A DNA stretch of 64,000 nt from Paraburkholderia dinghuensis (GTDB lineage: Bacteria > Pseudomonadota > Gammaproteobacteria > Burkholderiales > Burkholderiaceae): the NCBI RefSeq assembly GCF_003837865.1, contig NZ_RQIS01000014.1, positions 105,439 to 169,438 of the forward strand, in the 5' to 3' direction. Shown piece by piece: positions 8,215-18,200 of the stretch. A model generated the notes under the pieces. The model did no database searches and was not told where the DNA came from. It saw nothing but the letters and a program-made list of their open reading frames with translations. A program made the translations under genes and the position numbers. Numbering within the stretch: position 1 is the first letter of the stretch; each line of letters begins with the position of its first letter.

Positions 8215-9234
8215 TCAGTTCTGGCTGAGCGTGAGCGAAAGGAGGCGCGCGGTAATGTCGACGATGGGAATCACACGGTTGTACGCCATGCGCGTCGGGC
8301 CGATCACGCCGAGCGTGCCCACGATCTTGCCGTTGACTTCATACGGCGCCGTGACAACGCTCATTTCCTCGATCGGCACGAGATTCGACTCGCCGCCAAT
8401 GAAAATCTGGACGCCCTGCGCGTGGCTCGATACGTCGAGTAACTGCAGCAGGCTCGTTTTCTGGTCGAACACGTCGAAGAGACGGCGAAGCCGCGCCATG
8501 TCCGAGGAAAGATCGGCCACTTCCAGCAGATTACGCTCGCCGGAGATGAGGACGGTCTCGCCGGTGTCGGTTTCGTCGGTGCTCGCGGTCACCGCCGCGT
8601 GCATGAGCGTGGTCATGTCACCGCGCAGCGCGTCGATTTCGTCGCGCAGGCGCTGGCGCACTTCGTCGAACGAGAGGCCCGCGAAATGCGCGTTGATGTA
8701 GTTCGAGGCTTCGACCAGTTCCGACGGCGCGAAGTCGCGCTGCGTCGCCATGATGCGGTTTTGCACGTCGCCTTCCGGCGTCACGATGATAAGCAGGATG
8801 CGCTTGTCCGACAGGCGCATGAACTCGATCTGCTTGAACACGTGGCTGCGTCGCGGTGTCATCACCACGCCCGCGAACTGCGTGAGATTCGAGAGCACGC
8901 TCGCCGCGGCCGCCACAACTTTTTGCGGCTCGCCCGGGCGCAGCGTCGTCTTGATGACACGCGTGACGGCTTCTTCATCGGCCGCGTGCTCGACGGTGAG
9001 CATCGTATCGACGAACAAACGGTAGCCGCGCGGCGTAGGTATACGCCCCGCCGACGTGTGCGGGCTGGACACCAGCCCCAGCTCCTCGAGATCCGACATG
9101 ACATTGCGGATCGTCGCCGGGCTCAACTCAAGACCGGAATAGCGCGAAAGCGTGCGCGACCCGACCGGCTGACCTTCGGCGATGTAGCGCTCGATCAGCG
9201 TCTTGAGGAGGGTTTGTGCGCGGGGATCTAGCAT
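8215..9234 (-). CDS. hrcA: Heat-inducible transcription repressor HrcA
   Basis: 339 residues. N-terminal winged helix (MLDPRAQTLLKTLIERYIAE... GRIPTPRGYRLFVD) followed by the GAF-like HrcA domain. HrcA represses class I heat-shock genes through CIRCE elements, usually groESL in beta-proteobacteria, which is not in this window. I found no CIRCE inverted repeat (TTAGCACTC-N9-GAGTGCTAA) near hrcA, grpE or dnaK, so local targets are not apparent. It is divergent from nadK with a 233-base shared intergenic region. Confidence 0.97.
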   Translation of the reverse strand: MLDPRAQTLLKTLIERYIAEGQPVGSRTLSRYSGLELSPATIRNVMSDLEELGLVSSPHTSAGRIPTPRGYRLFVDTMLTVEHAADEEAVTRVIKTTLRPGEPQKVVAAAASVLSNLTQFAGVVMTPRRSHVFKQIEFMRLSDKRILLIIVTPEGDVQNRIMATQRDFAPSELVEASNYINAHFAGLSFDEVRQRLRDEIDALRGDMTTLMHAAVTASTDETDTGETVLISGERNLLEVADLSSDMARLRRLFDVFDQKTSLLQLLDVSSHAQGVQIFIGGESNLVPIEEMSVVTAPYEVNGKIVGTLGVIGPTRMAYNRVIPIVDITARLLSLTLSQN

Positions 9235-9467
9235 GAGGGAAAATTTTAGCCTAATGGCGCGACGGCGGCGAGTGGACGCCCGGCCGCGCCGGGCGCCGCC
9301 GGAGCATCATCGCACGGCAGCTCGTCCGGACGCGACCGTAACGATTGTGACGCGCGAGGCGGTCATCACCACGTCACCGATTTTAACGGGAAATGCGCGA
9401 GGCGCCGCCGCCCGCCCGCGGGGGCCGCCAGGTTCTTTTCATGACCTGACTATGGTGTAATGCCGGC

Positions 9468-10379
9468 ATGCAGACCCAGAAGATTTACAGCCAGTTCAAG
9501 ACCGTTGCGCTTGTCGGACGCAGCCAGACGCCGGGCATCGGCGAGCCGTTGATCGCGCTCGCGCAGACCATCTCGAAGCTCGGTCTAGCGGTGGTGTTCG
9601 AGGCGCAAACAGCCCAGGAAATCGGCGCAAGCGGCTATCCCGCGCTCCTTCCCGACGAAATCGGCACGCGCGCGGATGTCGCCGTCGTGCTCGGCGGCGA
9701 CGGTACGATGCTCGGCATCGGCCGCCAGCTTGCGCCCTACGGTACACCGCTCATCGGCATCAACCACGGGCGGCTCGGCTTCATCACCGATATTCCGTTC
9801 AAGGATATGCAGGAGGTCGTGCCGCAACTGCTCGCCGGCTCGTTCGAGCGCGAGGAGCGCATGCTGCTGGAGTCGCGCATCATGCGCGACGGCGAGCCGA
9901 TCTATCACGCAGTCGCGTTCAACGACGTCGTCGTGAACCGCAGCGGCTTCTCGGGCATGGCGGAGCTGCGCGTGAATGTCGACGGCCGCTTCATGTACAA
10001 CCAGCGCTCGGACGGACTGATCGTATCGACGCCCACGGGGTCGACCGCCTACGCGCTCTCGTCGAACGGTCCGATCCTGCATCCGCAGCTCAAGGGCATC
10101 GTGCTCGTACCGATCGCACCGCACGCGCTCTCAAACCGCCCGATCGTGCTGCCGGACGACTGCAAGGTGAGCATCCAGATCGTCTCGGGCCGCGACGTCA
10201 ACGTGAACTTCGACATGCAGTCGTTCACGTCGCTCGAACTCGGCGACGTGATCGAGGTGCGCCGCTCGCGCCATACCGTGACGGTCCTGCACCCGGTCGG
10301 CTACAGCTATTACGCGACGCTGCGCAAGAAGCTCCACTGGAACGAACATCCGTCGCTGCACGACGACCCGGAAGACTGA
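9468..10379 (+). CDS. nadK: NAD kinase
   Basis: Phosphorylates NAD to NADP using ATP (polyphosphate in some relatives). 303 residues with the Gly-rich GGDGTMLGIGR catalytic motif, the following NHGRLGFITDIP, and the conserved DGLIVSTPTGSTAYALSSNGPILHP region that binds NAD. ATG at 9468 gives MQTQKIYSQFKTVALVGR, close to the normal Burkholderia N-terminus. Followed after 55 bases by recN, a common pairing in proteobacteria. Confidence 0.97.
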   Translation: MQTQKIYSQFKTVALVGRSQTPGIGEPLIALAQTISKLGLAVVFEAQTAQEIGASGYPALLPDEIGTRADVAVVLGGDGTMLGIGRQLAPYGTPLIGINHGRLGFITDIPFKDMQEVVPQLLAGSFEREERMLLESRIMRDGEPIYHAVAFNDVVVNRSGFSGMAELRVNVDGRFMYNQRSDGLIVSTPTGSTAYALSSNGPILHPQLKGIVLVPIAPHALSNRPIVLPDDCKVSIQIVSGRDVNVNFDMQSFTSLELGDVIEVRRSRHTVTVLHPVGYSYYATLRKKLHWNEHPSLHDDPED

Positions 10380-10434
10380 CGCCGTCGCAACCCGAACGCC
10401 CATCCAACACGCCAGCAGCCAGACGCCAGGACCC

Positions 10435-12111
10435 ATGCTCCGTCATCTCTCGATTCGCGACTTCGTGATCGTCGCGGCGCTCGACCTCGAATTCGACAGC
10501 GGCTTTTCCGTCTTCTCCGGCGAAACCGGCGCGGGCAAATCCATTCTGATCGATGCGCTCGCGCTCACGCTCGGCGCGCGCGCGGATGCAGGCGTCGTGC
10601 GCACGGGCGAGACGCGCGCCGACGTCACGGCCGAATTCGACGTGCCGCCGCACGTCGCCGCCTGGCTCGACGAGCAGGCGCTCGCGAGCCCCGACGGCGA
10701 CGGCGTCGTCATGCTGCGCCGCGTCGTGGATAGCGGCGGACGCTCGCGCGCGTTCATCAACGGCACGCCCGCCACGCTTGCGCAGTTGCGCGTAGTGGGC
10801 GAAATGCTCGTGGACATCCACGGCCAGCACGCGCACCAGTTGCTGATGCGGCCCGACGCACAGCGCGAACTCTTCGACACTCACGCGGGCCTCACGGATC
10901 TCGCTGCCGCCGTGACGCGCGCGTGGCGCACCACGCGAGACGCGCGCCACGCCGTCGAACACGCGCTCTCGCGCGACCGTGAGTTGCAGCTCGAACGCGA
11001 ACGGCTCGCATGGCAGCTCGCGGAACTCGACAAGCTCGCGCCACAGCCGGGCGAGTGGGAGGAAGTGAACGCCGAGCATCGGCGGCTCTCGCATTCGGCG
11101 AATCTGATCGATGGCGTGCAAGGCGCGCTCGCCGCGCTCTCCGAGTCGGACGAGGCAATGATCTCGCATCTGAATTCGGTCGTTTCGAAGCTTCGCGATC
11201 TCGTGGAGATCGACCCGGAACTCGGCGACGCACTCGCCGCGCTCGAACCGGCTGCAATCCAGTTGCAGGAAGCCGCATACTCGCTCTCGCACTACGCGCA
11301 ACGGCTGGAGCTTGATCCCGCGCGGCTTGCGCAGGTGGAGAAGCGCCTCGACGCTCTGCATTCGGCGGCGCGCAAGTTCCGTCTTCGGGCCGAGTCGCTG
11401 CCGGAAGAACACGCGGCGCGGCGCGCGCAACTCGCGACGCTCGACGCCGCCGCCGACCTCGACGGCCTGCGTGCCGCAGCGGACCGCGCCCACGAGGCGT
11501 ATCTCGTCGAAGCGAAGCAGCTCTCGAAGGCGCGCGAGAAGGCCGCGAAGGCACTCGGCGCGGCGGTAACGCAAGGCATGCAGGAACTCTCGATGCAGGG
11601 CGGCAGTTTCGAAGTCGCGCTGGTGCCGCTCACGAACGGTGCCGGCGGCGAAGGCGGCGGCGCGCATGGTCTGGAGCAGATCGAATTTCGCGTGGCGGGC
11701 CACGCGGGCGTGCCGTTGCGGCCGCTCGCGAAGATCGCCTCAGGCGGCGAACTCGCGCGGATCAGCCTTGCCCTCGCCGTCATCGCAAGCGCCGCGAGCC
11801 CCACGCCGACGCTGATCTTCGACGAAGTCGACACCGGCATCGGCGGCGGCGTCGCGGAAGTGGTCGGCAGGTTGCTCCATCAACTCGGGCGCGAGCGTCA
11901 GGTGCTTTGCGTCACGCACCTGCCGCAGGTCGCGGCGCGCGGCGAGCATCACTTCCAGGTCTCGAAGGCAAGCGACGGAAACGGCGGCACGCTCTCGCTC
12001 GTCACGACGCTCGACAAACCCGGGCGCGTCGAGGAAGTCGCGCGCATGCTGGGCGGGCTCGAAATCACCGCCACGACGAGGCGTCACGCGAAGGAAATGC
12101 TGGCGGCGTGA
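10435..12111 (+). CDS. recN: DNA repair protein RecN
   Basis: SMC-like ATPase involved in double-strand-break repair. 558 residues. Walker A GETGAGKS at residues 29-36, long Arg/Glu/Ala-rich coiled-coil arms in the middle, then the ABC signature region (KIASGGELARISLALAVI) and Walker B (PTLIFDEVDTGIGG). Full length for the family. Converges with glnE, leaving a 49-base gap. No LexA box was recognised upstream. Confidence 0.97.
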   Translation: MLRHLSIRDFVIVAALDLEFDSGFSVFSGETGAGKSILIDALALTLGARADAGVVRTGETRADVTAEFDVPPHVAAWLDEQALASPDGDGVVMLRRVVDSGGRSRAFINGTPATLAQLRVVGEMLVDIHGQHAHQLLMRPDAQRELFDTHAGLTDLAAAVTRAWRTTRDARHAVEHALSRDRELQLERERLAWQLAELDKLAPQPGEWEEVNAEHRRLSHSANLIDGVQGALAALSESDEAMISHLNSVVSKLRDLVEIDPELGDALAALEPAAIQLQEAAYSLSHYAQRLELDPARLAQVEKRLDALHSAARKFRLRAESLPEEHAARRAQLATLDAAADLDGLRAAADRAHEAYLVEAKQLSKAREKAAKALGAAVTQGMQELSMQGGSFEVALVPLTNGAGGEGGGAHGLEQIEFRVAGHAGVPLRPLAKIASGGELARISLALAVIASAASPTPTLIFDEVDTGIGGGVAEVVGRLLHQLGRERQVLCVTHLPQVAARGEHHFQVSKASDGNGGTLSLVTTLDKPGRVEEVARMLGGLEITATTRRHAKEMLAA

Positions 12112-12160
12112 GCGCGATCCGCGCGACAACCGCGCGACAATGACACCCACGCCCGCGGCA

Positions 12161-14959
12161 TCAACCCCGGTCGCCGAACACCCGCTTCCACAGCGCCAGC
12201 ACCGCATCGCGCTGCGCCTCGACACTCTCCGGCTCGACGCGCGCGACCTCCATGCCGTCGAGCCGCAAACGGTGCTGCAGCTTGCGATATAGCCGGTACG
12301 CCGAACCGATCGTTTCGGCCTCTTCTTCACCCATCAGTCCGAAGCGCGACACCTCGCGCAACAGCGCGATGTTGCCCGTGTTGCGGATCAATTCGGGGTC
12401 CTGTGCAGCGTGCAGCAGCACCCAGTACTGCACCAGGAACTCGATGTCGACCATGCCGCCGCGGTCGTGCTTCAGATCGAAAAGCTCGGTGTGGTTGGGA
12501 TGCCCGTCCTCCACACGCTGCCGCATCTCGACGATTTCCTTCGCGAGCGGCGCCGCATCGCGCGATGTCGTGAGCACCTGCACGCGGATCGCCTCGAACG
12601 AGTTGCCGATCGCTTCGTCACCGGCCGAAAACCGCGCGCGCGTCAGCGCCTGATGCTCCCACACCCACGCCGTGTTCGCCGCGTCGCCCTCGCGTAGCTG
12701 ATAGCGGCGGAACGCGTCGAGATCGGTGACGAGCATCCCCGATTCGCCGTTGGGCCGCAGCCGCAGATCGATGTCGAACAGCGTGCCCGCGCCCGTCGCC
12801 GTGGTCAGCCACGTAATGAGGCGGCGCGCGAACAAGGCGTAGATCTCCGAAGCACGCTCGTCATCGTCGTCGTAGAGGAAGATCAGGTCGAGATCCGATG
12901 CGTAACCGAGTTCCTTGCCGCCCAGCTTGCCATACGCGATCGCCGCGAATCGCGGCACTTCGCGGTGACGTTTCGGAAACTGCTGCCAGACCGCTTCGAT
13001 GGTCACGTCGAGCACCGCGTCCGCGAGCGCTGAGAGCTGGTCGCTCACATGCTCGACGGTTAGCAGGCCCCCCAGATCGTTAAGCAGGATGCGGAACACT
13101 TCGGCCTGGTGCGCGTGGCGCAGCAGGTCCATCTGCTGCTCCACGTCCGCAGCCGCGGCGAGCCGCACGCGCAAGTGGTGCGAGAACTCGGGCCAGTCGA
13201 ACGGTGTCGCGATGGCTTCGTCGTCGAGCAGTTCGTCGAGCAACTGAGGATGGCGGATCAGATAGCCCGCTCCCCAGCGCGTCGCGCCCAGCACCTTCAG
13301 CACGCGGTTGAGCGCATCCGGGTATTCGGTGAGCAGCGCGAGGTAGGCCCCGCGCCGGCCCACCGCATCGAGCAGGTCGAACATGCGCACGAGCGTGTCG
13401 CCGCGCCGCGCCCGGGGCTCCAGCGTCCGCGCGGCTTCGAGCGCGCGCTGCGCCACGCTGTCAAAACGCTGGCGGCTCTTCTCCGGCAGCCCCGCGTAGC
13501 GCGACGAGCGCCACATCCCGCGCAGCCTCGAAAGCAGCGGCGCTGGATCGTCGATGCCAAGCCCGCAAAGGCGTTCGTGCAGTTCCTCGTCGGTGCCGTC
13601 TTCCGCGAGCACCTCGCTCCACACGAGAGCGCCCGCTGCGTCATCGGACGCAGCGCCGCCGTCGCCGTTGGCCTTGTCGGCGAAGATCTGGTCGAACTGG
13701 CGCTCCACGACGTCGCGATGCGCGTCGAGTGTCGTCATTAGCGAGGCATAGTCGTCAAAGCCCATCGAGCCCGCCAGCGCCGCGCGTTCATCCGGATCGA
13801 CCGGCATGGCATGCGTCTGAGCATCGTCGCGGTATTGCAGACGGTGTTCCAGTTCGCGCAGGAAGTTGTATGCGCGCGAGAGGTCTGTGCAGACCTCGTG
13901 GGCGATCAGCCCGCGCGCCGCCGCGTAACCCAGCACTGCAAGCGTCGGGCGCACGCGAAAACCCGCGTCCTGGCCGCCGCGGATCAACTGGAACACCTGG
14001 GCGCTGAACTCGATCTCGCGGATGCCGCCGCGCCCGAGCTTGATGTCGTCTGCCTTGTCGGGGCGCATGTGGGCGCGGCGCTGCGCTTCCTGGCGGATCT
14101 GGACGTGCAGCGACCGGATCGCGCTGATGACGCCGAAGTCCAGGTAGCGGCGGTACACGAACGGCTTCACGAGCGCATCGAGTTGCGAGGCGAGGCGCAG
14201 CCCGCTCTCGCTTTCCTCCTCCGAAACGAGCCGCCCCTTGATCCACGCATAGCGCTCCCACTCGCGGCCCTGCACGTAGAAATATTCTTCGAGCATGCCA
14301 AGGCTGCACACGAGCGGCCCCGAGTCGCCGTTCGGCCGCAGTCGCATGTCGACGCGAAACACGAAGCCGTCCGCGGTCACATCGGAGAGCGCACCGATCA
14401 GGCGCTTACCCATGCGCGTGAAAAAGTCCTGCGCCGCGATGGGCGAGCGCTGGCCGCCCGTTGTTTCGCCGTCGTCCTCGTAGACGAAGATGAGGTCGAT
14501 ATCCGACGAAACGTTCAGTTCGCGCCCACCCAGCTTGCCCATGCCCACGACGCCGAGCGTGAGGCGCTCGCCGTTCGGCCCGCGCGGCTCGCCAAAAAGC
14601 GCTTCGAGGTCGGCGCTGAGGACCGCCAGCGCGCGCTGGATTGCGACTTCGGCGAGATCAGTCATCGTTCCGGTGATTTCGTCGACGTCGGCCGCGCGCG
14701 CGAGGTCGCGCTCCATGACTGCGCAGATCGTCTCGACGCGCAACTGGCGAAGCGCTTTCTTCAACTGCTCGTCGGTGAGCGGCACGCCAGGCACGCCGCC
14801 CGCCTGCGCACACAGCGCATCGAGGCGCGCAACGAGGCGCTCGCGCGTGAGCGGCTCGGCGGCCAGCGACCTGACCTGCTCTGCGAGATCGGAACGGGCC
14901 GCGTACGCGCGCGTCGCGTAGCGGGAATAGCTGGAACTGATAAGAGTCAGGTCGGTCAT
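12161..14959 (-). CDS. glnE: Bifunctional glutamine synthetase adenylyltransferase / adenylyl-removing enzyme
   Basis: Controls glutamine synthetase by adding or removing AMP in response to PII and glutamine. 932 residues with two nucleotidyltransferase domains: the N-terminal adenylyl-removing domain contains GMGKLGGRELNVSSDIDL, and the C-terminal adenylyltransferase domain contains YGKLGGKELGYASDLDL, each followed by a LRPNG(D/E)SG motif. The open frame reaches 15121, but the ATG at 14959 (MTDLTLISSSYSRYA) is the sensible start. The extra 54 upstream residues are Arg/Cys-rich and look non-coding. Confidence 0.96.
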   Translation of the reverse strand: MTDLTLISSSYSRYATRAYAARSDLAEQVRSLAAEPLTRERLVARLDALCAQAGGVPGVPLTDEQLKKALRQLRVETICAVMERDLARAADVDEITGTMTDLAEVAIQRALAVLSADLEALFGEPRGPNGERLTLGVVGMGKLGGRELNVSSDIDLIFVYEDDGETTGGQRSPIAAQDFFTRMGKRLIGALSDVTADGFVFRVDMRLRPNGDSGPLVCSLGMLEEYFYVQGREWERYAWIKGRLVSEEESESGLRLASQLDALVKPFVYRRYLDFGVISAIRSLHVQIRQEAQRRAHMRPDKADDIKLGRGGIREIEFSAQVFQLIRGGQDAGFRVRPTLAVLGYAAARGLIAHEVCTDLSRAYNFLRELEHRLQYRDDAQTHAMPVDPDERAALAGSMGFDDYASLMTTLDAHRDVVERQFDQIFADKANGDGGAASDDAAGALVWSEVLAEDGTDEELHERLCGLGIDDPAPLLSRLRGMWRSSRYAGLPEKSRQRFDSVAQRALEAARTLEPRARRGDTLVRMFDLLDAVGRRGAYLALLTEYPDALNRVLKVLGATRWGAGYLIRHPQLLDELLDDEAIATPFDWPEFSHHLRVRLAAAADVEQQMDLLRHAHQAEVFRILLNDLGGLLTVEHVSDQLSALADAVLDVTIEAVWQQFPKRHREVPRFAAIAYGKLGGKELGYASDLDLIFLYDDDDERASEIYALFARRLITWLTTATGAGTLFDIDLRLRPNGESGMLVTDLDAFRRYQLREGDAANTAWVWEHQALTRARFSAGDEAIGNSFEAIRVQVLTTSRDAAPLAKEIVEMRQRVEDGHPNHTELFDLKHDRGGMVDIEFLVQYWVLLHAAQDPELIRNTGNIALLREVSRFGLMGEEEAETIGSAYRLYRKLQHRLRLDGMEVARVEPESVEAQRDAVLALWKRVFGDRG

Positions 14960-15210
14960 GAAAGCGTGGCTCGCTGGGGCGCGGCGGCGGCGGCGTGCGT
15001 GTTGGCTGGCGTACCGGCCCGTTGGCCGGGGTCGATGCAAAATCACACAACTGCGCACGCAAACGCACAAACGCGCAAACGCAGGCAAACTGCAGATGCG
15101 CAAGACGCGCGGCGCAGCCACCCAGTGATCTCCGGATGTCCGTCACCACGGCCCCATGTGATACATTTCGTGGTCAGAACGCAACGCTATCACACCGTAC
15201 CCGCAGCAGC

Positions 15211-18200
15211 ATGTCCGAGCGAAACGATCCCGCCGGCCCGCATCAAACCGGACATGCCACCCGGGAGACCCCGGATGCGCCCGAGCACCACCATCCCGTG
15301 CTGCGCCACACGCTGCGCGTGCTGGCCGCCATTGCGCTCGTCCTCTATTTCATCGTCGCGGGGCTGCTGCTCGGACTGCGTTACGTCGTCCTGCCGCACA
15401 TCGACCATTTCCGGCCTCGCATCGAAGCCGTCGTCTCCGACAAAATCCACGCCGAATTCCGTATCGGCAAGCTCGGGCCGCACTGGCTCGATTTCCAGCC
15501 CGGCATCGACGTCACCGACCTCACGATCCGCGACCGCCACGGCGCCGTCGCGCTGAGGGTGCCGCACGCGACGGCGACGGTCTCGTGGCGCTCGCTTGTC
15601 ACGTTCGAACTGCTGCTGTCGAGCGTGACCGTGGAGAAACCCGACGTGCTGATCGCACGCGAGGACGACGGCACACTCACCGTGGCGGGCGTGCCGGTGC
15701 CGACAGCCCACACGGGCAACGCAACGTTCACCACCTGGCTCATGCGCCAGCAGGCCATCGTGCTGCGCGGCGGCACGCTGCGCTGGCACGACGCGACGCG
15801 GGACGTGCCCGATCTCGCGCTCAACGACATCCGCCTCGCGATCCTCAACGACGGCTACGACCACCGCGTCGCGCTACAGGCGCCGAGCGAGGGCACCGTG
15901 CTCCACGGACCGATCGACTTCCGCGCGCACTTCAGGCATGCACGCGATACGCCGGCCGGCAAGCCCGCCGACTGGAACGGCAACGCGTATCTCTCGACGG
16001 GCCCCGTCGATCTACCGACGCTCGCCGGTTACATCAAGATACCGATCGCAACCTATGCAGGCCGCATCGACAACGCGATCTGGGCGCACTTCGCGTCTGG
16101 CCACCTGCTCTCGGCGACCGGCGTGCTCGACGGCAGGGACATCGCGTTGCAGGTCCGCCCGACGCAGCCGCGCCTCGACCTGCCCATCGCGCACTTCGCC
16201 TGGCGCGTGGGCGTGCAGCCCGACGACTACACGCTGCAACTGCGCGATTTCCACGCCGAACTCGGCCAGCCGCCGCTCGACGACGGCACGCCGCTTGTGC
16301 GAACGCTTGCGCTCACCACGCTCGACGGCCGCTTCCGGCAGCAAACGCTCCAGCATGGCCAGTTGATCAGCGTGGCGGGCGATCGCATCGACCTCGGCAT
16401 ACTTGCCGAATTCATGCGCGCGCTACCGCTGCCGGGCCGCGTGCTCAATGCGCTGGTGCGCTTCAATCCACAGGGCCTTGTCGCGAACTACGACCTGTCG
16501 CTCGAACGCGCGTCGCCCGAATCGGGCGAAGCCGCCTCGGAGCAGCGCGCGCCCATCGTCGAGCCGGTGACCCACTACCGCTTCAAGGGTGACCTTCAGG
16601 GAATCAGCCTGGCCGCTCAGGAGCCGGGGCCGGGTCTCACGCCGCGCGGCCACCCGCGCGCGGGCCTGCCTGGCTTCGAGAATCTCTGGGGCCACATCGA
16701 CGCCGATGAAAGGCGCGGCACGTTCCAGCTGGACACGACGAAAGCCGCCGTGACGCTGCCAGGCGTATTCGACAATCCGCGCCTCACGTTCGACCGGCTC
16801 TTCGGCGCGGGCAAGTGGACGGTCGCGGACAAGCGCGAACCGGGCGAACTGCACAAAGCCTTCGTGGTCGATGTCTCGACGTTCGGCGTCCAGAACGAAG
16901 ACGCTCGCGCGACGATGACGGCGCACTACTCAAACCCGGGCCACGGACGCGGCGCGCTCGACCTGAAGGCCGACTTCGAGACGGCGCAGGTCAAGGCGAT
17001 CCCGCGCTACCTGCCGACGGGCTTGCCCGAAAAGACCCGCACCTATCTTGGGCACGGCCTGCAGGGAGGCGTCTCGAAGGGCGCCACGATCGAGGTCCAC
17101 GGCGACCTCACCCTGTTCCCCTACTCGCGCGCACCCGATGCGGGGCAGTTCCGCATCGTTGCACCGTTCACACGCGGACGCTTCGACCCGACGCCGTTCC
17201 CGCCCCGCACGCTCAGGAACGGCTCACCGAACGTGTGGCCCGCATTCGACGATATCGACGGCGTGTTCACGCTCCACGAAAACAAGCTGCGCTTCGACGT
17301 CGCGCGAGGCCGCTATCGCGACTTCGTCCTGCGCGACGTGAATGGCCGCATCGACGACCTCGGCACCAAAGCGTCGGATCTCGTCATCACAGGCACCGGC
17401 CGCGGACCGCTCGCGGATCTGCTCGACTACGCGAACAACAGCTCGCTCGGCTACATGTCGAAGCACGCCGGGGAAAAGGTGCGCGCGCAAGGGCCCGCAA
17501 CGCTTGCGCTCACACTGGACATCCCGCGCATACCCATGCCTAAGGTGCGCGCGGAAGGCACGATCGGTTTCGAGAACAACATGCTTGCCGCCGACAACGT
17601 GCCGCCGGTATCGAATCTCACCGGGAAGGTCCACTTCGCCAACCACAGCGCGCAGGTCGAGCAACTGACGGCCCGCTTTCTCGGTGGTGCCCTGCGCGCC
17701 AGCGGCGCACTGCACCCGGATGGCCGCTATGCATTCGACGTCTCGGGCGATGTCGCCGTCGATGCGGCGCGCGGGTTGAACCTGCGCGGCGCAGCAGCGG
17801 CCGCGCTCGGGCGCATGAGCGGCGCCGCGCCTTACGCGCTGAGCGTGAGCGGCAGGCAGGGGCATCTTCCGGACGTGAAGGCGAGTTCGGATCTGACCGA
17901 CCTCGCACTCGACCTGCCCGCGCCGTTCGGCAAGCCCGCCGGGCAACCGATGCCGCTGCGCGCCGAACTGCAGCCGGGCACGGGCGATGGCACCGACGCC
18001 GGGAATCCGGCGGCGTTCCAGCACGCGGATGTGACGCTCGGGCCGCTGGTGGCGCGCTACGTGATGCGGCGCGTGCCGGGGCACGTGCCGGACGTGGTGC
18101 GCGGCGTGATCGCGATGAACCGTCCCGCGGAACTGCCATCGGAAGGCGTGATCGCGACCATCGACACCCCGACATTCGACGCCGACGCATGGCGTCGCGT

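Noticed and set aside
9235..9467. Possible CIRCE element near hrcA
   Set aside because: I looked for TTAGCACTC-N9-GAGTGCTAA in the hrcA-nadK gap and upstream of grpE and dnaK; only unrelated partial matches such as GAGTGC at 6313 were seen.
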